Shown: one piece after another, positions 1 through 8,194 of the stretch
How the letters are laid out: each line of letters starts with the position of its first letter
Numbering within the stretch: position 1 is the first letter of the stretch
NCBI GenBank assembly: GCA_018816555.1
Contig: JAHIVT010000032.1
Span: 1 to 64,000 of the forward strand
DNA: 64,000 nucleotides
Direction: 5' to 3'
Source of the DNA: Pseudomonadota bacterium
GTDB taxonomy: Bacteria; Desulfobacterota; Desulfobulbia; Desulfobulbales; SURF-16
Notes under the pieces: model-generated
What the model was told of the DNA's origin: nothing
The model's input: only the letters and a program-made list of their open reading frames with translations
Databases searched by the model: none
Program-made: the position numbers and the translations under genes

Positions 1-139
1 GGCCAATCGAATGAGCAGTGAGGTCCTGCGCCATTTATGTGAGGAATTAAATGCCACCATGACCCAGTTTCCTGGCACCTCCATGCGCTTGGTCTACGAA
101 CTGGTGTCATGACAAATTCTCCCGAGGTCAGGATGTCTG
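1..139 (+). mobile_element. end of a probable insertion sequence
   Basis: The first 112 bases finish a reading frame resembling the tail of a transposase. The sensor gene on the other strand loses its family-typical sequence at about base 140. The junction therefore probably lies between 113 and 139. The stretch at 127-139 (gtcaggatgtctg) would be the terminal inverted repeat, but the other end lies outside the window, so the repeat cannot be confirmed. Confidence 0.4.
2..112 (+). CDS. C-terminal fragment of a probable transposase
   Basis: A frame enters from the left edge and stops with TGA at 110-112, giving the last 36 residues of a protein that ends FPGTSMRLVYELVS. A closing segment of the form LNAT, FPGT, then LRLVYEL is what I recall from IS4-like DDE transposases, but too little is visible for a firm family call. 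Its position beside a truncated sensor gene supports a mobile-element origin. It could also be the end of an unrelated chromosomal gene. Confidence 0.4.
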   Translation, partial: ANRMSSEVLRHLCEELNATMTQFPGTSMRLVYELVS

Positions 140-955
140 AACATAGGCTTTCGAGACCGTGGTGTTTACCAGGTCTTTTGTCATCGTGATAATAGCCACT
201 CCCAGTTCGCCGATATCATCGTCGGCATCCATAACCTCCAGAGCGGGGAAACTGCGCTGCCCCCGACCGAAGGCCCGCACTGCCTCCTTAATATGGGCCA
301 GGGGATTGATCAGGGTCCGCTTGGCTGCCCAGTTGACCACCAGTGACATAAATACCAGCAGTCCGATAAAAAAACCGGTAAGCAGACGGTTGCTCCGGCT
401 GGTCATATCCATCAGGGTGGTCACATTGCGCCTGAAGGATTCACGGTAGAAGCCGGCAAAATATTCCAGGTTATTCTGAATGTCGTTCTGGGACGCGGCC
501 AGTTGCTGCAGTGTTAAGACGTGCCCGTCAGGCTCATCGCCCCGGGCCAGGACAGGATAAAGCTGCATGGCCTGCCGGGAATATAGACGGTAGTTCTTTT
601 CCAATTCCATGAGGGCTTCATTCCTGTCAGGAGACAAATTGCGCCTGATACGGTTCGTCTCGGTAATTGCCTCGATGCTGGCGAAAATTTTCGGCGCGAG
701 CGCATTGGCCTTATCCGCGGCTTCAGTCAGACCGAACAGGAAACTGTCTTTGTATAAATTCTTCTGTACGACAAACTGGTTCAGCAGTTCGTTACTGTGC
801 ATTGCCTGGCAGAAATCAAGATCTCTGATATGGATGAGGTGGATTTTGAGCTGATCATTGGAGTACAGGGTAAAACCAGTTGCCACGATAAACCCGACAA
901 AGGCCACGTTGACACAGAGCCAGATTTTTTTTCGTATGGTGTTGGTCAGCCGCAC
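128..955 (-). CDS. HAMP-domain membrane sensor, truncated after HAMP
   Basis: The protein has a transmembrane segment near residues 10-32, a helical periplasmic domain of about 160 residues, a second membrane segment near 192-213 and a HAMP linker that follows to about residue 260. It then ends abruptly: after TTVSKAYV come three residues and a stop. In related sensor kinases this is where the linker leads into a PAS and kinase module (typically TTVS, then DYVDNI), so the output domains are missing. The break coincides with the probable IS end to the left. It is the last gene of a minus-strand run with a PstS-like protein and a porin, a context that fits ligand sensing. The remaining product could insert in the membrane but could not signal by phosphorylation. 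Confidence 0.75.
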   Translation of the reverse strand: MRLTNTIRKKIWLCVNVAFVGFIVATGFTLYSNDQLKIHLIHIRDLDFCQAMHSNELLNQFVVQKNLYKDSFLFGLTEAADKANALAPKIFASIEAITETNRIRRNLSPDRNEALMELEKNYRLYSRQAMQLYPVLARGDEPDGHVLTLQQLAASQNDIQNNLEYFAGFYRESFRRNVTTLMDMTSRSNRLLTGFFIGLLVFMSLVVNWAAKRTLINPLAHIKEAVRAFGRGQRSFPALEVMDADDDIGELGVAIITMTKDLVNTTVSKAYVQTS

Positions 956-970
956 GGAATATTCATCTCT

Positions 971-1396
971 TTATTTTAACAGAATTTTTTTTATTGTATC
1001 ATCAAGCTGGCGAATATCGATATAGCCAATCATCTTCGGGTCAGCAGAGACCGCCGCTTTCACCGCCTGATCGTCAGATTGTTGCTTCGGCGGGATGCCT
1101 GTACCGGAAAAAAGCGCCAGCTTCCAGTACATTTGAAACTGCCGCGGTGATTTGTGCAGAATTTCAAGAACAAAACTCTGGTGAACTTCACCCTCTTCCT
1201 GCAGCACCACGTCAATTCCCTGCCCATTGGGCCAGAATGTTTTCCTGCCCAGAAAAATCTTTTTGACTTCATCCCTGTCCAGGATTTCAACCGGATTTTC
1301 CTTGTTAACCACCACCGCGAAGTCTGCGGCCGCAACCGCAGTGGGCAGCAGCACCAGAAGGCATATCAAGACAAAGCGGCATGGCAGCATCACCAT
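971..1396 (-). CDS. small PstS-like periplasmic substrate-binding protein
   Basis: 141 residues with a cleavable signal peptide (about residues 1-23, ending AVAAA). The mature part has the pattern of short phosphate-ABC-type binding proteins: VVNKENPVE, then DEVKKIFLGRKTFWPNG, a QFQMYWKLALFSG segment and a closing GYID. These proteins are about half the size of true PstS and usually lie beside sensors or porins instead of a transporter. No permease or ATPase is nearby. It sits 15 bases upstream of the HAMP sensor and 8 bases after the porin, so the three are probably cotranscribed. A role in presenting a ligand to the sensor is inference. Confidence 0.75.
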   Translation of the reverse strand: MVMLPCRFVLICLLVLLPTAVAAADFAVVVNKENPVEILDRDEVKKIFLGRKTFWPNGQGIDVVLQEEGEVHQSFVLEILHKSPRQFQMYWKLALFSGTGIPPKQQSDDQAVKAAVSADPKMIGYIDIRQLDDTIKKILLK

Positions 1397-1404
1397 TCCC
1401 CTTC

Positions 1405-2619
1405 CTAAAAGTTGAATGAAGTCTTGAGGACAAAATAAGTCCAGTCCCTCTCGACCCCCTCAGGATTGAAAACAGGAAGTTGCAGCGCGGCCCCGTCGAC
1501 CATGTGGTACTCGGCCTTAATCAACCACTGACTGCTGATCTCCCAGTGCAGCCCCACCCCCAGGTCTTTACGCCAACCGAGAAAATCCGGCTGGCCCTGG
1601 GCGACAAAACTGCTGCCGTCGCGATCATCCTTGTCCGCATAAAAGACATCGTAAAGCAGCGATGCCCCAAACCGGTCCAAAAAGTGATAGCACAGCTGAA
1701 CATACCCCCCTTGGGAACGACCGTCGGGGATATCAGTCCCCAAAATCTCACGGTCGCCGGTTTGCTCTGTGTACTCGGCAGCCACAGTCCATTTTTGCGT
1801 GGAATATTCAATGGACAGGACAACAAAATCTTTCATGGTGCCTTGCGCATCGCCCGGAGCCGCACCGACATCAAAATCAAAATCGGTTTGCCCGGTAAAA
1901 TACGACACGCCGAGCCGTAACCCATCAAGCGGTGGAGTGTAAACCAGGGAGCCGCCGTAAACGTACCTGTTGTCGGCCTCAAAATCGGAAACCGCACCGA
2001 GATGTTTCATCTGGGCGATTCGGGTTGCCAGTTGTTCCATCCCGCGCGCCTGCCCTGAATCCTCGCGGAAATCAACCCGGCCATAATAGGCCTGATATTC
2101 GAGATCGCCACTTGCGCCTAAGGAAAAATTACCATAAAGGCTGCCGCCCACGGCAGCGACAACAAGGGTCCGCTTGTTTTCATCGTAGATACTTTGCGGC
2201 AAAAAAACCATGGGCCGCAAAAAGTCGGAGTCGCGCCCCTGATTGTATAACCCGATGGGCAGCTTAACCTTACCTAACCGCACACCAAGCCAGTCATGCC
2301 AGCGATAATCCGCCATGGCCCAGTCGATCAGGACGTCATTGTTTCCCTCTTCGCCGACATCCCGGGAAAGCAGTTGCAGGCCGAGACGCAAATTGTCAGT
2401 CACCGCCGAGTTGAGCGTCAGGGCGAATTCGTTCAATTGGAAAGAACCATCCAGAGAATCGCCGAGATAGTTGTTGCCGGAACTTTTTATGTAGCCTTGG
2501 GACAAAAAACCATTGATACTGAGATGTTCATCGAGATCAAAAGCTTGGCAGGGAGGAATCGCGGCCAGAGATAACAGCCCGATCAGCAAGATGTAAAAAG
2601 CGCCCAGTAACCCTTTCAT
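1405..2619 (-). CDS. outer-membrane porin-like beta-barrel protein
   Basis: 404 residues with a signal peptide (residues 1-26, ending PPCQA), alternating amphipathic strands throughout, and a C-terminal aromatic pattern ending FNF, the usual signature for outer-membrane barrel assembly. The early segment (LSINGFLSQGYIKSS) and the GVRLGKVKLPIGLYNQGRD motif match OprP/DcaP-like porins, in which the first strands are followed by a Gly-Arg-Lys-rich stretch. It is first in a tight minus-strand run with the PstS-like protein and the HAMP sensor. The solute is unknown. Phosphate or another anion is suggested only by the neighbour. Confidence 0.75.
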   Translation of the reverse strand: MKGLLGAFYILLIGLLSLAAIPPCQAFDLDEHLSINGFLSQGYIKSSGNNYLGDSLDGSFQLNEFALTLNSAVTDNLRLGLQLLSRDVGEEGNNDVLIDWAMADYRWHDWLGVRLGKVKLPIGLYNQGRDSDFLRPMVFLPQSIYDENKRTLVVAAVGGSLYGNFSLGASGDLEYQAYYGRVDFREDSGQARGMEQLATRIAQMKHLGAVSDFEADNRYVYGGSLVYTPPLDGLRLGVSYFTGQTDFDFDVGAAPGDAQGTMKDFVVLSIEYSTQKWTVAAEYTEQTGDREILGTDIPDGRSQGGYVQLCYHFLDRFGASLLYDVFYADKDDRDGSSFVAQGQPDFLGWRKDLGVGLHWEISSQWLIKAEYHMVDGAALQLPVFNPEGVERDWTYFVLKTSFNF

Positions 2620-3251
2620 ATTCCCTCAATCGACATTCTCAATCATGAACCAGCAGCAAAAAATGACTTCCATAGAACTTGCTGCGCTGCGGCAATCTCA
2701 CCCTGCCGGCCGGCAATGAAAACCAGCCCACCTATCTTCAGATCCAGGCCCTTATCATAGTCTGCCATAGCCAGCCCCTTTATGCGATTAATGACCGCAA
2801 TGATTGCCACACATATTCATCAGGCCATCACGAAATGGCAGCAACCACCCCGGAATCCGCAGGACCAGGCCAACAGCCCTGACAGCCCCCACAACCCGGT
2901 CGACACATATGGCAATTTCAACAGCCATGTTAAGGATATTCAGTGCAAAAATTGTTCCCATAATATTCTCGCCTCTTTACCCAAAATAAACCGCTAGTTA
3001 ATGACAGGCGAGACAAATTGTCCCTTTCTCTCTGCGAATAGAAATGACAATCCAAATTATATAGAAATAAATGGCGAAAGAAATTTTTTTTTTATCACGA
3101 AGAAGAAAGCAAGGAACAACAGGGAATTAGGGCCGGGACTTTTCCTCTCGGGAAATCATTCTACTAACACTGTTTGACAGGATACGGAAACACCAATAAT
3201 CCTGCCTGGCAATTGCCGGAATACCGGCCTGATTAGGGGCTGGAAGGTTTT
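2620..3251. other. intergenic region, no gene seen
   Basis: Between the divergent-side start of the porin gene and the end of pyrF. The frames here are short, lack ribosome-binding sites and show no recognisable protein. A short palindrome (GCCGGAATACCGGC, 3215-3228) lies downstream of pyrF, without a T-run. The porin promoter should be in the left part of this region but I cannot place it. Confidence 0.5.
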
Positions 3252-3980
3252 TTATTGCTTCAGCGCCGCGCCGATCTCCTCCTGCAGGCCGGCAATAACC
3301 CCCAGGGGATCAGCGGCGCGGGTGATGGGCCTGCCCACCACCACATAATCAGCCCCATTGGCAATGGCCTTGTGGGCTGTCATGATGCGGGTCTGATCAT
3401 CGCCGTTATCATCAATATTGGCGCCTGGACGGATACCAGGGGTGACGATCAGCAGTTTATCGCCGAGCCCCTGGCGCAGCCTGGCCGCCTCCAGACCGGA
3501 GGAAACCACCCCGTCGCAGCCCAGTTCCAATGCCCGCTTGGCTCGAAAGTACACCAGATCCTCGATGCTGCCGGTCATGCCCATGGCCCGCATGTCCTCT
3601 TCGCCGAAACTGGTCAGCACCGTCACCGCCAAAATTTTCAGAGCGCTATCATTGTCGCTTTTGGCGGCAAGGGAGGCACGGATAATCGGGTCATTACCAT
3701 GCACGGTGGCAAAGGTCACGCCCCGGTCCTGCAGCTGTATCATGGCAAGCTTCACGGTCTCCGGAATATCAAAGAATTTGAGATCAACCATCACCTTGTG
3801 GCCCCGGTCGATAATCCAGTCCACCATATCAAACCAGCCGGCCAGAAACAGCTGCAGCCCCACCTTGTAAAACTTTATTTTCCCCTCGGTTTTCCTGACC
3901 CATTCCTTTGCCACCAAAGGATCCGGCACATCAAGGGCCAGAATGATCCGCTCGTTCAAAGGGATATTTTTATTCTTCAT
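3252..3980 (-). CDS. pyrF: orotidine 5'-phosphate decarboxylase
   Basis: Last step of de novo UMP synthesis: decarboxylation of OMP to UMP in the cytoplasm. The 242-residue length is normal. Visible hallmarks are ILALDVPD at the first strand, the catalytic segment DLKFFDIPETV (Asp-Lys-Asp charge network), the VTVLTS strand, and the phosphate-binding end TPGIRP followed by VVGRPIT. It is a single gene flanked by a repeat element on its 5' side. The start at 3980 is the first ATG, and the core motif begins about 12 residues in, which suits the family. Confidence 0.95.
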   Translation of the reverse strand: MKNKNIPLNERIILALDVPDPLVAKEWVRKTEGKIKFYKVGLQLFLAGWFDMVDWIIDRGHKVMVDLKFFDIPETVKLAMIQLQDRGVTFATVHGNDPIIRASLAAKSDNDSALKILAVTVLTSFGEEDMRAMGMTGSIEDLVYFRAKRALELGCDGVVSSGLEAARLRQGLGDKLLIVTPGIRPGANIDDNGDDQTRIMTAHKAIANGADYVVVGRPITRAADPLGVIAGLQEEIGAALKQ

Positions 3981-4060
3981 TTTGCACCCGGCTAAAATTA
4001 AAAATTGATAAATGAGGTTTGACCGTTATAATAACCGAAAATCGTCCATGCCGGAAATTG

Positions 4061-4190
4061 AAAATTGAAGGCTTCGTATTTATAGCCCTTGGGTAAAAAG
4101 CCGCGGCATTGAACTTCCGTGACGTTAAATCAACAAGTTATCAAGCACTGTACGGCTGTCGAGAGGTTTTTTTACGCGACAGTCAAAATT
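4061..4190. repeat. MITE-like repeat, copy 1
   Basis: About 130 bases with imperfect inverted ends (GGCTTCGTA on the left, TTTACGCGACAGTC on the right). It shares most of its length with the copy at 61034-61142, including the block CACTGTACGGCTGTCGA. It lies between the divergent pyrF and nucleosidase-like genes, so it may carry or displace their promoters. Confidence 0.7.
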
Positions 4191-4236
4191 AAAATAAATA
4201 CATCCACATTACTCACAACAAAAGGGATATGACTTC

Positions 4237-5010
4237 ATGAGCTCACCGCTGCGCCCGGACAACTATGCCCGCCACACCCTGGAACGCTACACAGGTTCTC
4301 CGATCAAGGAATTCTGCTCCCACATTCTAATCTGCAATTTTCACCGTTACATCAGATCCTTTGCCAAAATTTCCGGGAAACAGATTCTCTCCAACAACTG
4401 GAGCGTTGTCCATGACCATGACGCCGACATCTCCATTATAAACTACGGAGTAGGATCACCCTCCGCCGGCATTGTCATGCATTGCCTCTCCTTTCTTGAT
4501 GAACTGAAATGCGTGCTCATGCTGGGCATGTGCGGCGGCATCGATGACTCCCTTGAGGTCGGCGACCTGCTGCTGCCCACCGCCAGCATCCGGGACGAAG
4601 GCACCAGCGCCCACTATCTCCCCAAGGACGTTCCCGCCCTGCCCACCTTCGGCATGAACCGTGTGGCGGAAGAAGTCATCATGCAGGAGGTCAATAAGGT
4701 GCCGAAATCCGGTATTATGCATACCACGGACTACCGCATGTGGGAATTTGACAGGGAATTCATCGACTATATCCTTAAACATCGCATCATTGCCATTGAT
4801 ATGGAGATCGCCACTATTTTCTCCGTCGGCTACGCCTTAAATGTCCCCACCGCAGCCCTCATGCTCGTCTCGGATCTCCCCCTGAAAAAAGGGGGCATCA
4901 AAAGCAAGGACAGCGCCTCGGAAATCTTTGAAACCTACACGGAACAGCATCTGGACATCGGCATCAAAATCCTCCAGGAAGTCAAAAGACAGAAATATCC
5001 CATCAGGTAA
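4237..5010 (+). CDS. AMP nucleosidase-like nucleoside phosphorylase family protein
   Basis: 257 residues of the PNP/UDP-phosphorylase fold. The strand GMCGGIDDSLEVGDLLLP is the phosphate/ribose site loop, and AIDMEIATIF carries the Met-Glu pair that contacts the ribose hydroxyls. The overall layout matches the short AMP nucleosidases (catalytic domain only) and not the long enterobacterial Amn. The likely reaction is cleavage of AMP to adenine and ribose 5-phosphate. Another purine nucleotide or nucleoside is possible. A ribosome site (AGGGA) stands 10 bases before the start. A hydrolase gene follows only 4 bases after the stop, suggesting a two-gene unit. Confidence 0.8.
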   Translation: MSSPLRPDNYARHTLERYTGSPIKEFCSHILICNFHRYIRSFAKISGKQILSNNWSVVHDHDADISIINYGVGSPSAGIVMHCLSFLDELKCVLMLGMCGGIDDSLEVGDLLLPTASIRDEGTSAHYLPKDVPALPTFGMNRVAEEVIMQEVNKVPKSGIMHTTDYRMWEFDREFIDYILKHRIIAIDMEIATIFSVGYALNVPTAALMLVSDLPLKKGGIKSKDSASEIFETYTEQHLDIGIKILQEVKRQKYPIR

Positions 5011-5014
5011 AATC

Positions 5015-5803
5015 ATGTACTGTGTCGATTTCCATGCCCACGCCTTTCCGGATGCCTTGGCGGCAACTACCGTCCCGCTCCTTGAACAGAAGGGCTCCGT
5101 GCGCGCAGCACTTGACGGCAGGGTGAGTTCCCTGCTTGCCTCCATGGACAACGCCGGCATTGCCAAAAGCGTCGTCTGCTCCATCGCCACCCGGCCGAAA
5201 CAGTTCCGCTCCATTCTCGACTGGTCGGGCTCCATACGCAGTGACCGGATCATCCCCTTCCCGTCCTTTCATCCTGAGTCACCCCAGGCCCTGGATGAGA
5301 TTACCGAAATCCACCGGGAAGGCTTTAAAGGGATCAAGCTGCACCCCTACTATCAGGATTTTTTTCTTGACGAAAAAAGGCTGTTGCCGTCTTTTGCTCG
5401 GATAGCGGATCTCGGCCTGATCCTGGTCATGCATACCGGTTTTGACATTGGTTTTCCCAGGGAGCTGCGGGCTGACCCGGCAAAAATCGCCTCACTCATG
5501 CGACAGTTTCCCAACCTGAAATTCATCGCCACCCATCTCGGCTCCTGGCAGCAATGGCAGGAGGTGCATGAGGAACTGGTCGGCACCGATGTCTATTTCG
5601 ACATCGCCTTTTCCCTGGAGTATTTGCCAAAAGAGATGGCCCGAAAAATTATCCTTTCCCATGCCCCGGACAGGGTCCTTTTCGGCTCTGATTCCCCGTG
5701 GGCGGCCCAGCAGAACACCATCCAGCTCCTGCAGAATCTTGAACTGGGTCAGGAAAGAGAACAACAGATCCTGGGCGGAAACGCGGAAAAACTGCTCCAG
5801 TAA
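5015..5803 (+). CDS. TIM-barrel metal-dependent amidohydrolase
   Basis: 262 residues of the amidohydrolase-2 type. The metal ligands are visible in order: DFHAHAF near the start, HTGFDIG, ATHLGSW and a closing FGSDSPW with the conserved Asp. The ATG at 5015 is preferred over an upstream in-frame start because the HxH motif normally lies within the first ten residues, and because it places the gene 4 bases after the nucleosidase-like gene. Relatives hydrolyse or decarboxylate small ring compounds. The substrate here is unknown. The pairing with an AMP nucleosidase-like enzyme hints at nucleobase or nucleotide salvage, which is inference. Confidence 0.8.
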   Translation: MYCVDFHAHAFPDALAATTVPLLEQKGSVRAALDGRVSSLLASMDNAGIAKSVVCSIATRPKQFRSILDWSGSIRSDRIIPFPSFHPESPQALDEITEIHREGFKGIKLHPYYQDFFLDEKRLLPSFARIADLGLILVMHTGFDIGFPRELRADPAKIASLMRQFPNLKFIATHLGSWQQWQEVHEELVGTDVYFDIAFSLEYLPKEMARKIILSHAPDRVLFGSDSPWAAQQNTIQLLQNLELGQEREQQILGGNAEKLLQ

Positions 5804-6025
5804 TTTTTTAGAGTTATCGTCGGAGTGGCAAATGTAACCTCCATGGCTCACCCATCTGCTGATTCCTTTCCCGGCATATGCTGCAACTGATGCGCAATTA
5901 TGAGCCGGCAAGAACAGGGATAAAAACCCAACAGGAACTGGTGAACAGAAAATCAGAAACTGGGGAGAAAAATCAGGCGGAAAAACAAAAGAGGAAAAAT
6001 GGTGATGGAGCTTTTCCGGCAGCAG

Positions 6026-6054
6026 GATTTCCCCGGCCTGCAAAAGGGGAAATC
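6026..6054 (-). terminator. hairpin downstream of lptC
   Basis: A perfect 9-bp stem (GATTTCCCC and GGGGAAATC) with an 11-base loop stands 12 bases past the lptC stop, between two convergent genes. No T-run follows on either strand, so it is at best a weak terminator or an mRNA 3' stabiliser. No gene was seen in the surrounding 5804-6065. Confidence 0.4.
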
Positions 6055-6065
6055 ATGGCCGGCTC

Positions 6066-6632
6066 TTATTTCACATCGCAGACCACCCGGCCGCCGACAC
6101 GATAGGCGCCGTTTTCGAGGTTATAGCTCATACCGGTGCCTCGCACCGTGAAATCCCTGCTCTTAAAAAAGATCTCGGCAGCGGTTTTTACCGTTTTGTA
6201 CGAAATCAGATAACGCAGCACATCGGCCCGCAGGTCATAGCTGTTTTTAACCACAACAGAGGCATCGTCAACCAAAGTCAGGATCTGCTTGTCACCGTCA
6301 TAAAAGCCCTCGCCCCCGGTGATATGTGCGCTCTCCTTGCCTTTATCAAAGAGCAGGGCATCAACCTTCTGCATCATAAACGAATCCATGCCCCGGCGGC
6401 CGCTCTGCACCTTGGCGGCATTCAGCACCAGATCGGCCTGACCGTTTTCATAGCGGCTCAGCCGCACATCGGTCAGGACAAAACTGTTATCCGGGGCAGG
6501 GTTATCGGTTTTCACCTTGAGATTACCATGGGGTGAAAGAAATTCTTCCAGCGCCGGCTTCCAGGCTGGACTGGCAAGCAGCAGCGCCAAAGGAACTATC
6601 CACAGCAGATTTCGGGGACCGGAAAGCATCAT
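6066..6632 (-). CDS. lptC: LPS export ABC transporter periplasmic protein LptC
   Basis: 188 residues: a short cytoplasmic start, one membrane anchor (about residues 8-25) and a periplasmic beta-jellyroll seen as alternating strands (FVLTDVRLSRYENGQADLVLNAAKV, then GGEGFYDGDKQILTLVDDASVVV). LptC links the inner-membrane LptBFG complex to LptA in LPS transport. The start codon overlaps the kdsC stop (ATGA), so translation is coupled. In many Gram-negative bacteria lptA and lptB follow directly. Here the operon ends, so they must be elsewhere. Confidence 0.85.
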   Translation of the reverse strand: MMLSGPRNLLWIVPLALLLASPAWKPALEEFLSPHGNLKVKTDNPAPDNSFVLTDVRLSRYENGQADLVLNAAKVQSGRRGMDSFMMQKVDALLFDKGKESAHITGGEGFYDGDKQILTLVDDASVVVKNSYDLRADVLRYLISYKTVKTAAEIFFKSRDFTVRGTGMSYNLENGAYRVGGRVVCDVK

Positions 6633-7285
6633 GAGCCCAGATACTGACCAAGCAGTTCGTCATAGAGCCCTTTGGCATCAAGGATCAGGTCACATACCTC
6701 GCGGACTGCGCCGTTGCCGCCGGGACGCCTGGCAACATAATCCACCGCCTCGATGACCTCAGGCACAGCATCCGCCACGGTGGCGGAAAACCCCACCCTG
6801 GTCAGCAGGGCCAGATCGAGCCAGTCGTCACCCATGTAGGCCACCTGCTGGGGGGCAAGCTTCATCTCGGCGATAATCTCTTCAAATACCGAGACCTTAT
6901 TGCGTTTCCCCTGGTAAACCCGGGTGAGATTCAGGTCCTGGGCTCGGCGGTTCAGGGCCTTGGAGCTGCGCGCCGTAATCAGTCCGATTTCCACCTCAGC
7001 CTTACGCAGCAAATTCATGCCGAAACCGTCCCGGGAATTAAAGGTCTTTATCTCGCTTCCCTCATCGGTGTAGGAAATAGAGCCGTTGGTCAGCACACCA
7101 TCCACATCAAGCAGCAGCAGCTTCACCTCTTTGGCCTTGGGCAGACACCTGCGCCAGGCATAGCCTTTTTCCTGATTTTCCTTGCGGCTGGCGGCCTTTT
7201 GCAAAAGAGCCCGAGTGAACTCGCAGTCGCCTGGATAAACGCCAATTTTGTTGGAAGAAGGACAGGATTCGTCGTTTTCATGCAT
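6629..7285 (-). CDS. kdsC: 3-deoxy-D-manno-octulosonate 8-phosphate phosphatase
   Basis: HAD-superfamily phosphatase that releases phosphate from Kdo-8-P, the step after KdsA. Motifs: LLDVDGVLTNG with the nucleophile Asp, GLITARSS (motif II), and GDDWLDLALL (motif IV). The C-terminal GNGAVREVCDLIL is characteristic of KdsC. At 218 residues it is about 40 longer than usual, with an unmatched N-terminal stretch before residue 50, so translation may start further in at a non-ATG codon. It lies between kdsA and lptC and overlaps lptC by four bases. Confidence 0.88.
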   Translation of the reverse strand: MHENDESCPSSNKIGVYPGDCEFTRALLQKAASRKENQEKGYAWRRCLPKAKEVKLLLLDVDGVLTNGSISYTDEGSEIKTFNSRDGFGMNLLRKAEVEIGLITARSSKALNRRAQDLNLTRVYQGKRNKVSVFEEIIAEMKLAPQQVAYMGDDWLDLALLTRVGFSATVADAVPEVIEAVDYVARRPGGNGAVREVCDLILDAKGLYDELLGQYLGS

Positions 7286-7366
7286 GGGTTATGCTCTTTT
7301 CTTTTCGGTCTAGACAGTGGGATTCGCGGAGGGCAAAGCTGCCGGCAACAGCTTATCAGCCATGAG

Positions 7367-8194
7367 TTATAGGCTGCCGGTCATCTTATGGATCGCCACA
7401 ATGGTGGTGAGCAATGATTCAAGCTGGTCAAGGGGCAGAGAATTCGGTCCGTCGCATAATGCCTTTTCCGGCTCGGGATGGACCTCCATGAAAATTCCGT
7501 CCACTCCGGCCGCCACCGCGGCGCGGGTCAGCGGGGAGATGAACTGGCGCTGTCCGCTTGAGCTGCCGCCGGCGCCGCCCGGCAGCTGTACACTGTGGGT
7601 GGCGTCATAAATGACCGGACAGCCAAGGGAACGCATAATGGGCAGGGAGCGCATATCCACAACCAGATTATTATAGCCCAGGGTTGTCCCCCTTTCCGTC
7701 AGCAGAATATTGCGGTTGCCGCTTTCCCTGATCTTGCCCACCGCATGCTCCATATCCCAAGGGGCCATGAACTGCCCTTTTTTGACATTCACCACCTTGC
7801 CGGTGCGGGCCGCGGCCACCAGCAGATCGGTCTGCCGGCACAAAAAGGCCGGGATCTGCAGGATATCAAGCACCTGGGACGCCTGCTCAACCTGGGTCAC
7901 ATCATGAACATCGGAAATAACCGGGACCTGAAACTCCCGGCGGATGGCTGCCAGCATACGCAACCCTTCGGTCAGTCCCGGTCCGCGATAGGAGGCAAGC
8001 GAGGTACGGTTGGCCTTGTCAAAGGAGGCCTTGAAAACAAAAGAGATGCCCAGCCGGCCGGCAACCTCCTTGACATGGGATGCAATGCAGCGGGCGATCT
8101 CCTCGGACTCGAGCACGCAGGGTCCGGCAATCAGCAGCAACGGGTGGCCGGGACCGATGCGGAAAAAATCCTTAACCACTACGCTGTCAATCAT
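7367..8194 (-). CDS. kdsA: 3-deoxy-8-phosphooctulonate synthase
   Basis: Condenses phosphoenolpyruvate with arabinose 5-phosphate to Kdo-8-P for LPS inner core. Length 275 is typical. Motifs include LIAGPCVLES at the start, FKASFDKANRTS, the FLCRQTDLL segment, KKGQFMAPWDM, TERGTTLGYNNLVVDMRSLP, and DATHSVQLPGG. The start overlaps the stop of the upstream pilT-type gene (ATGA), an arrangement that couples their translation. With kdsC and lptC it forms the lipopolysaccharide half of the operon. Confidence 0.95.
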   Translation of the reverse strand: MIDSVVVKDFFRIGPGHPLLLIAGPCVLESEEIARCIASHVKEVAGRLGISFVFKASFDKANRTSLASYRGPGLTEGLRMLAAIRREFQVPVISDVHDVTQVEQASQVLDILQIPAFLCRQTDLLVAAARTGKVVNVKKGQFMAPWDMEHAVGKIRESGNRNILLTERGTTLGYNNLVVDMRSLPIMRSLGCPVIYDATHSVQLPGGAGGSSSGQRQFISPLTRAAVAAGVDGIFMEVHPEPEKALCDGPNSLPLDQLESLLTTIVAIHKMTGSL

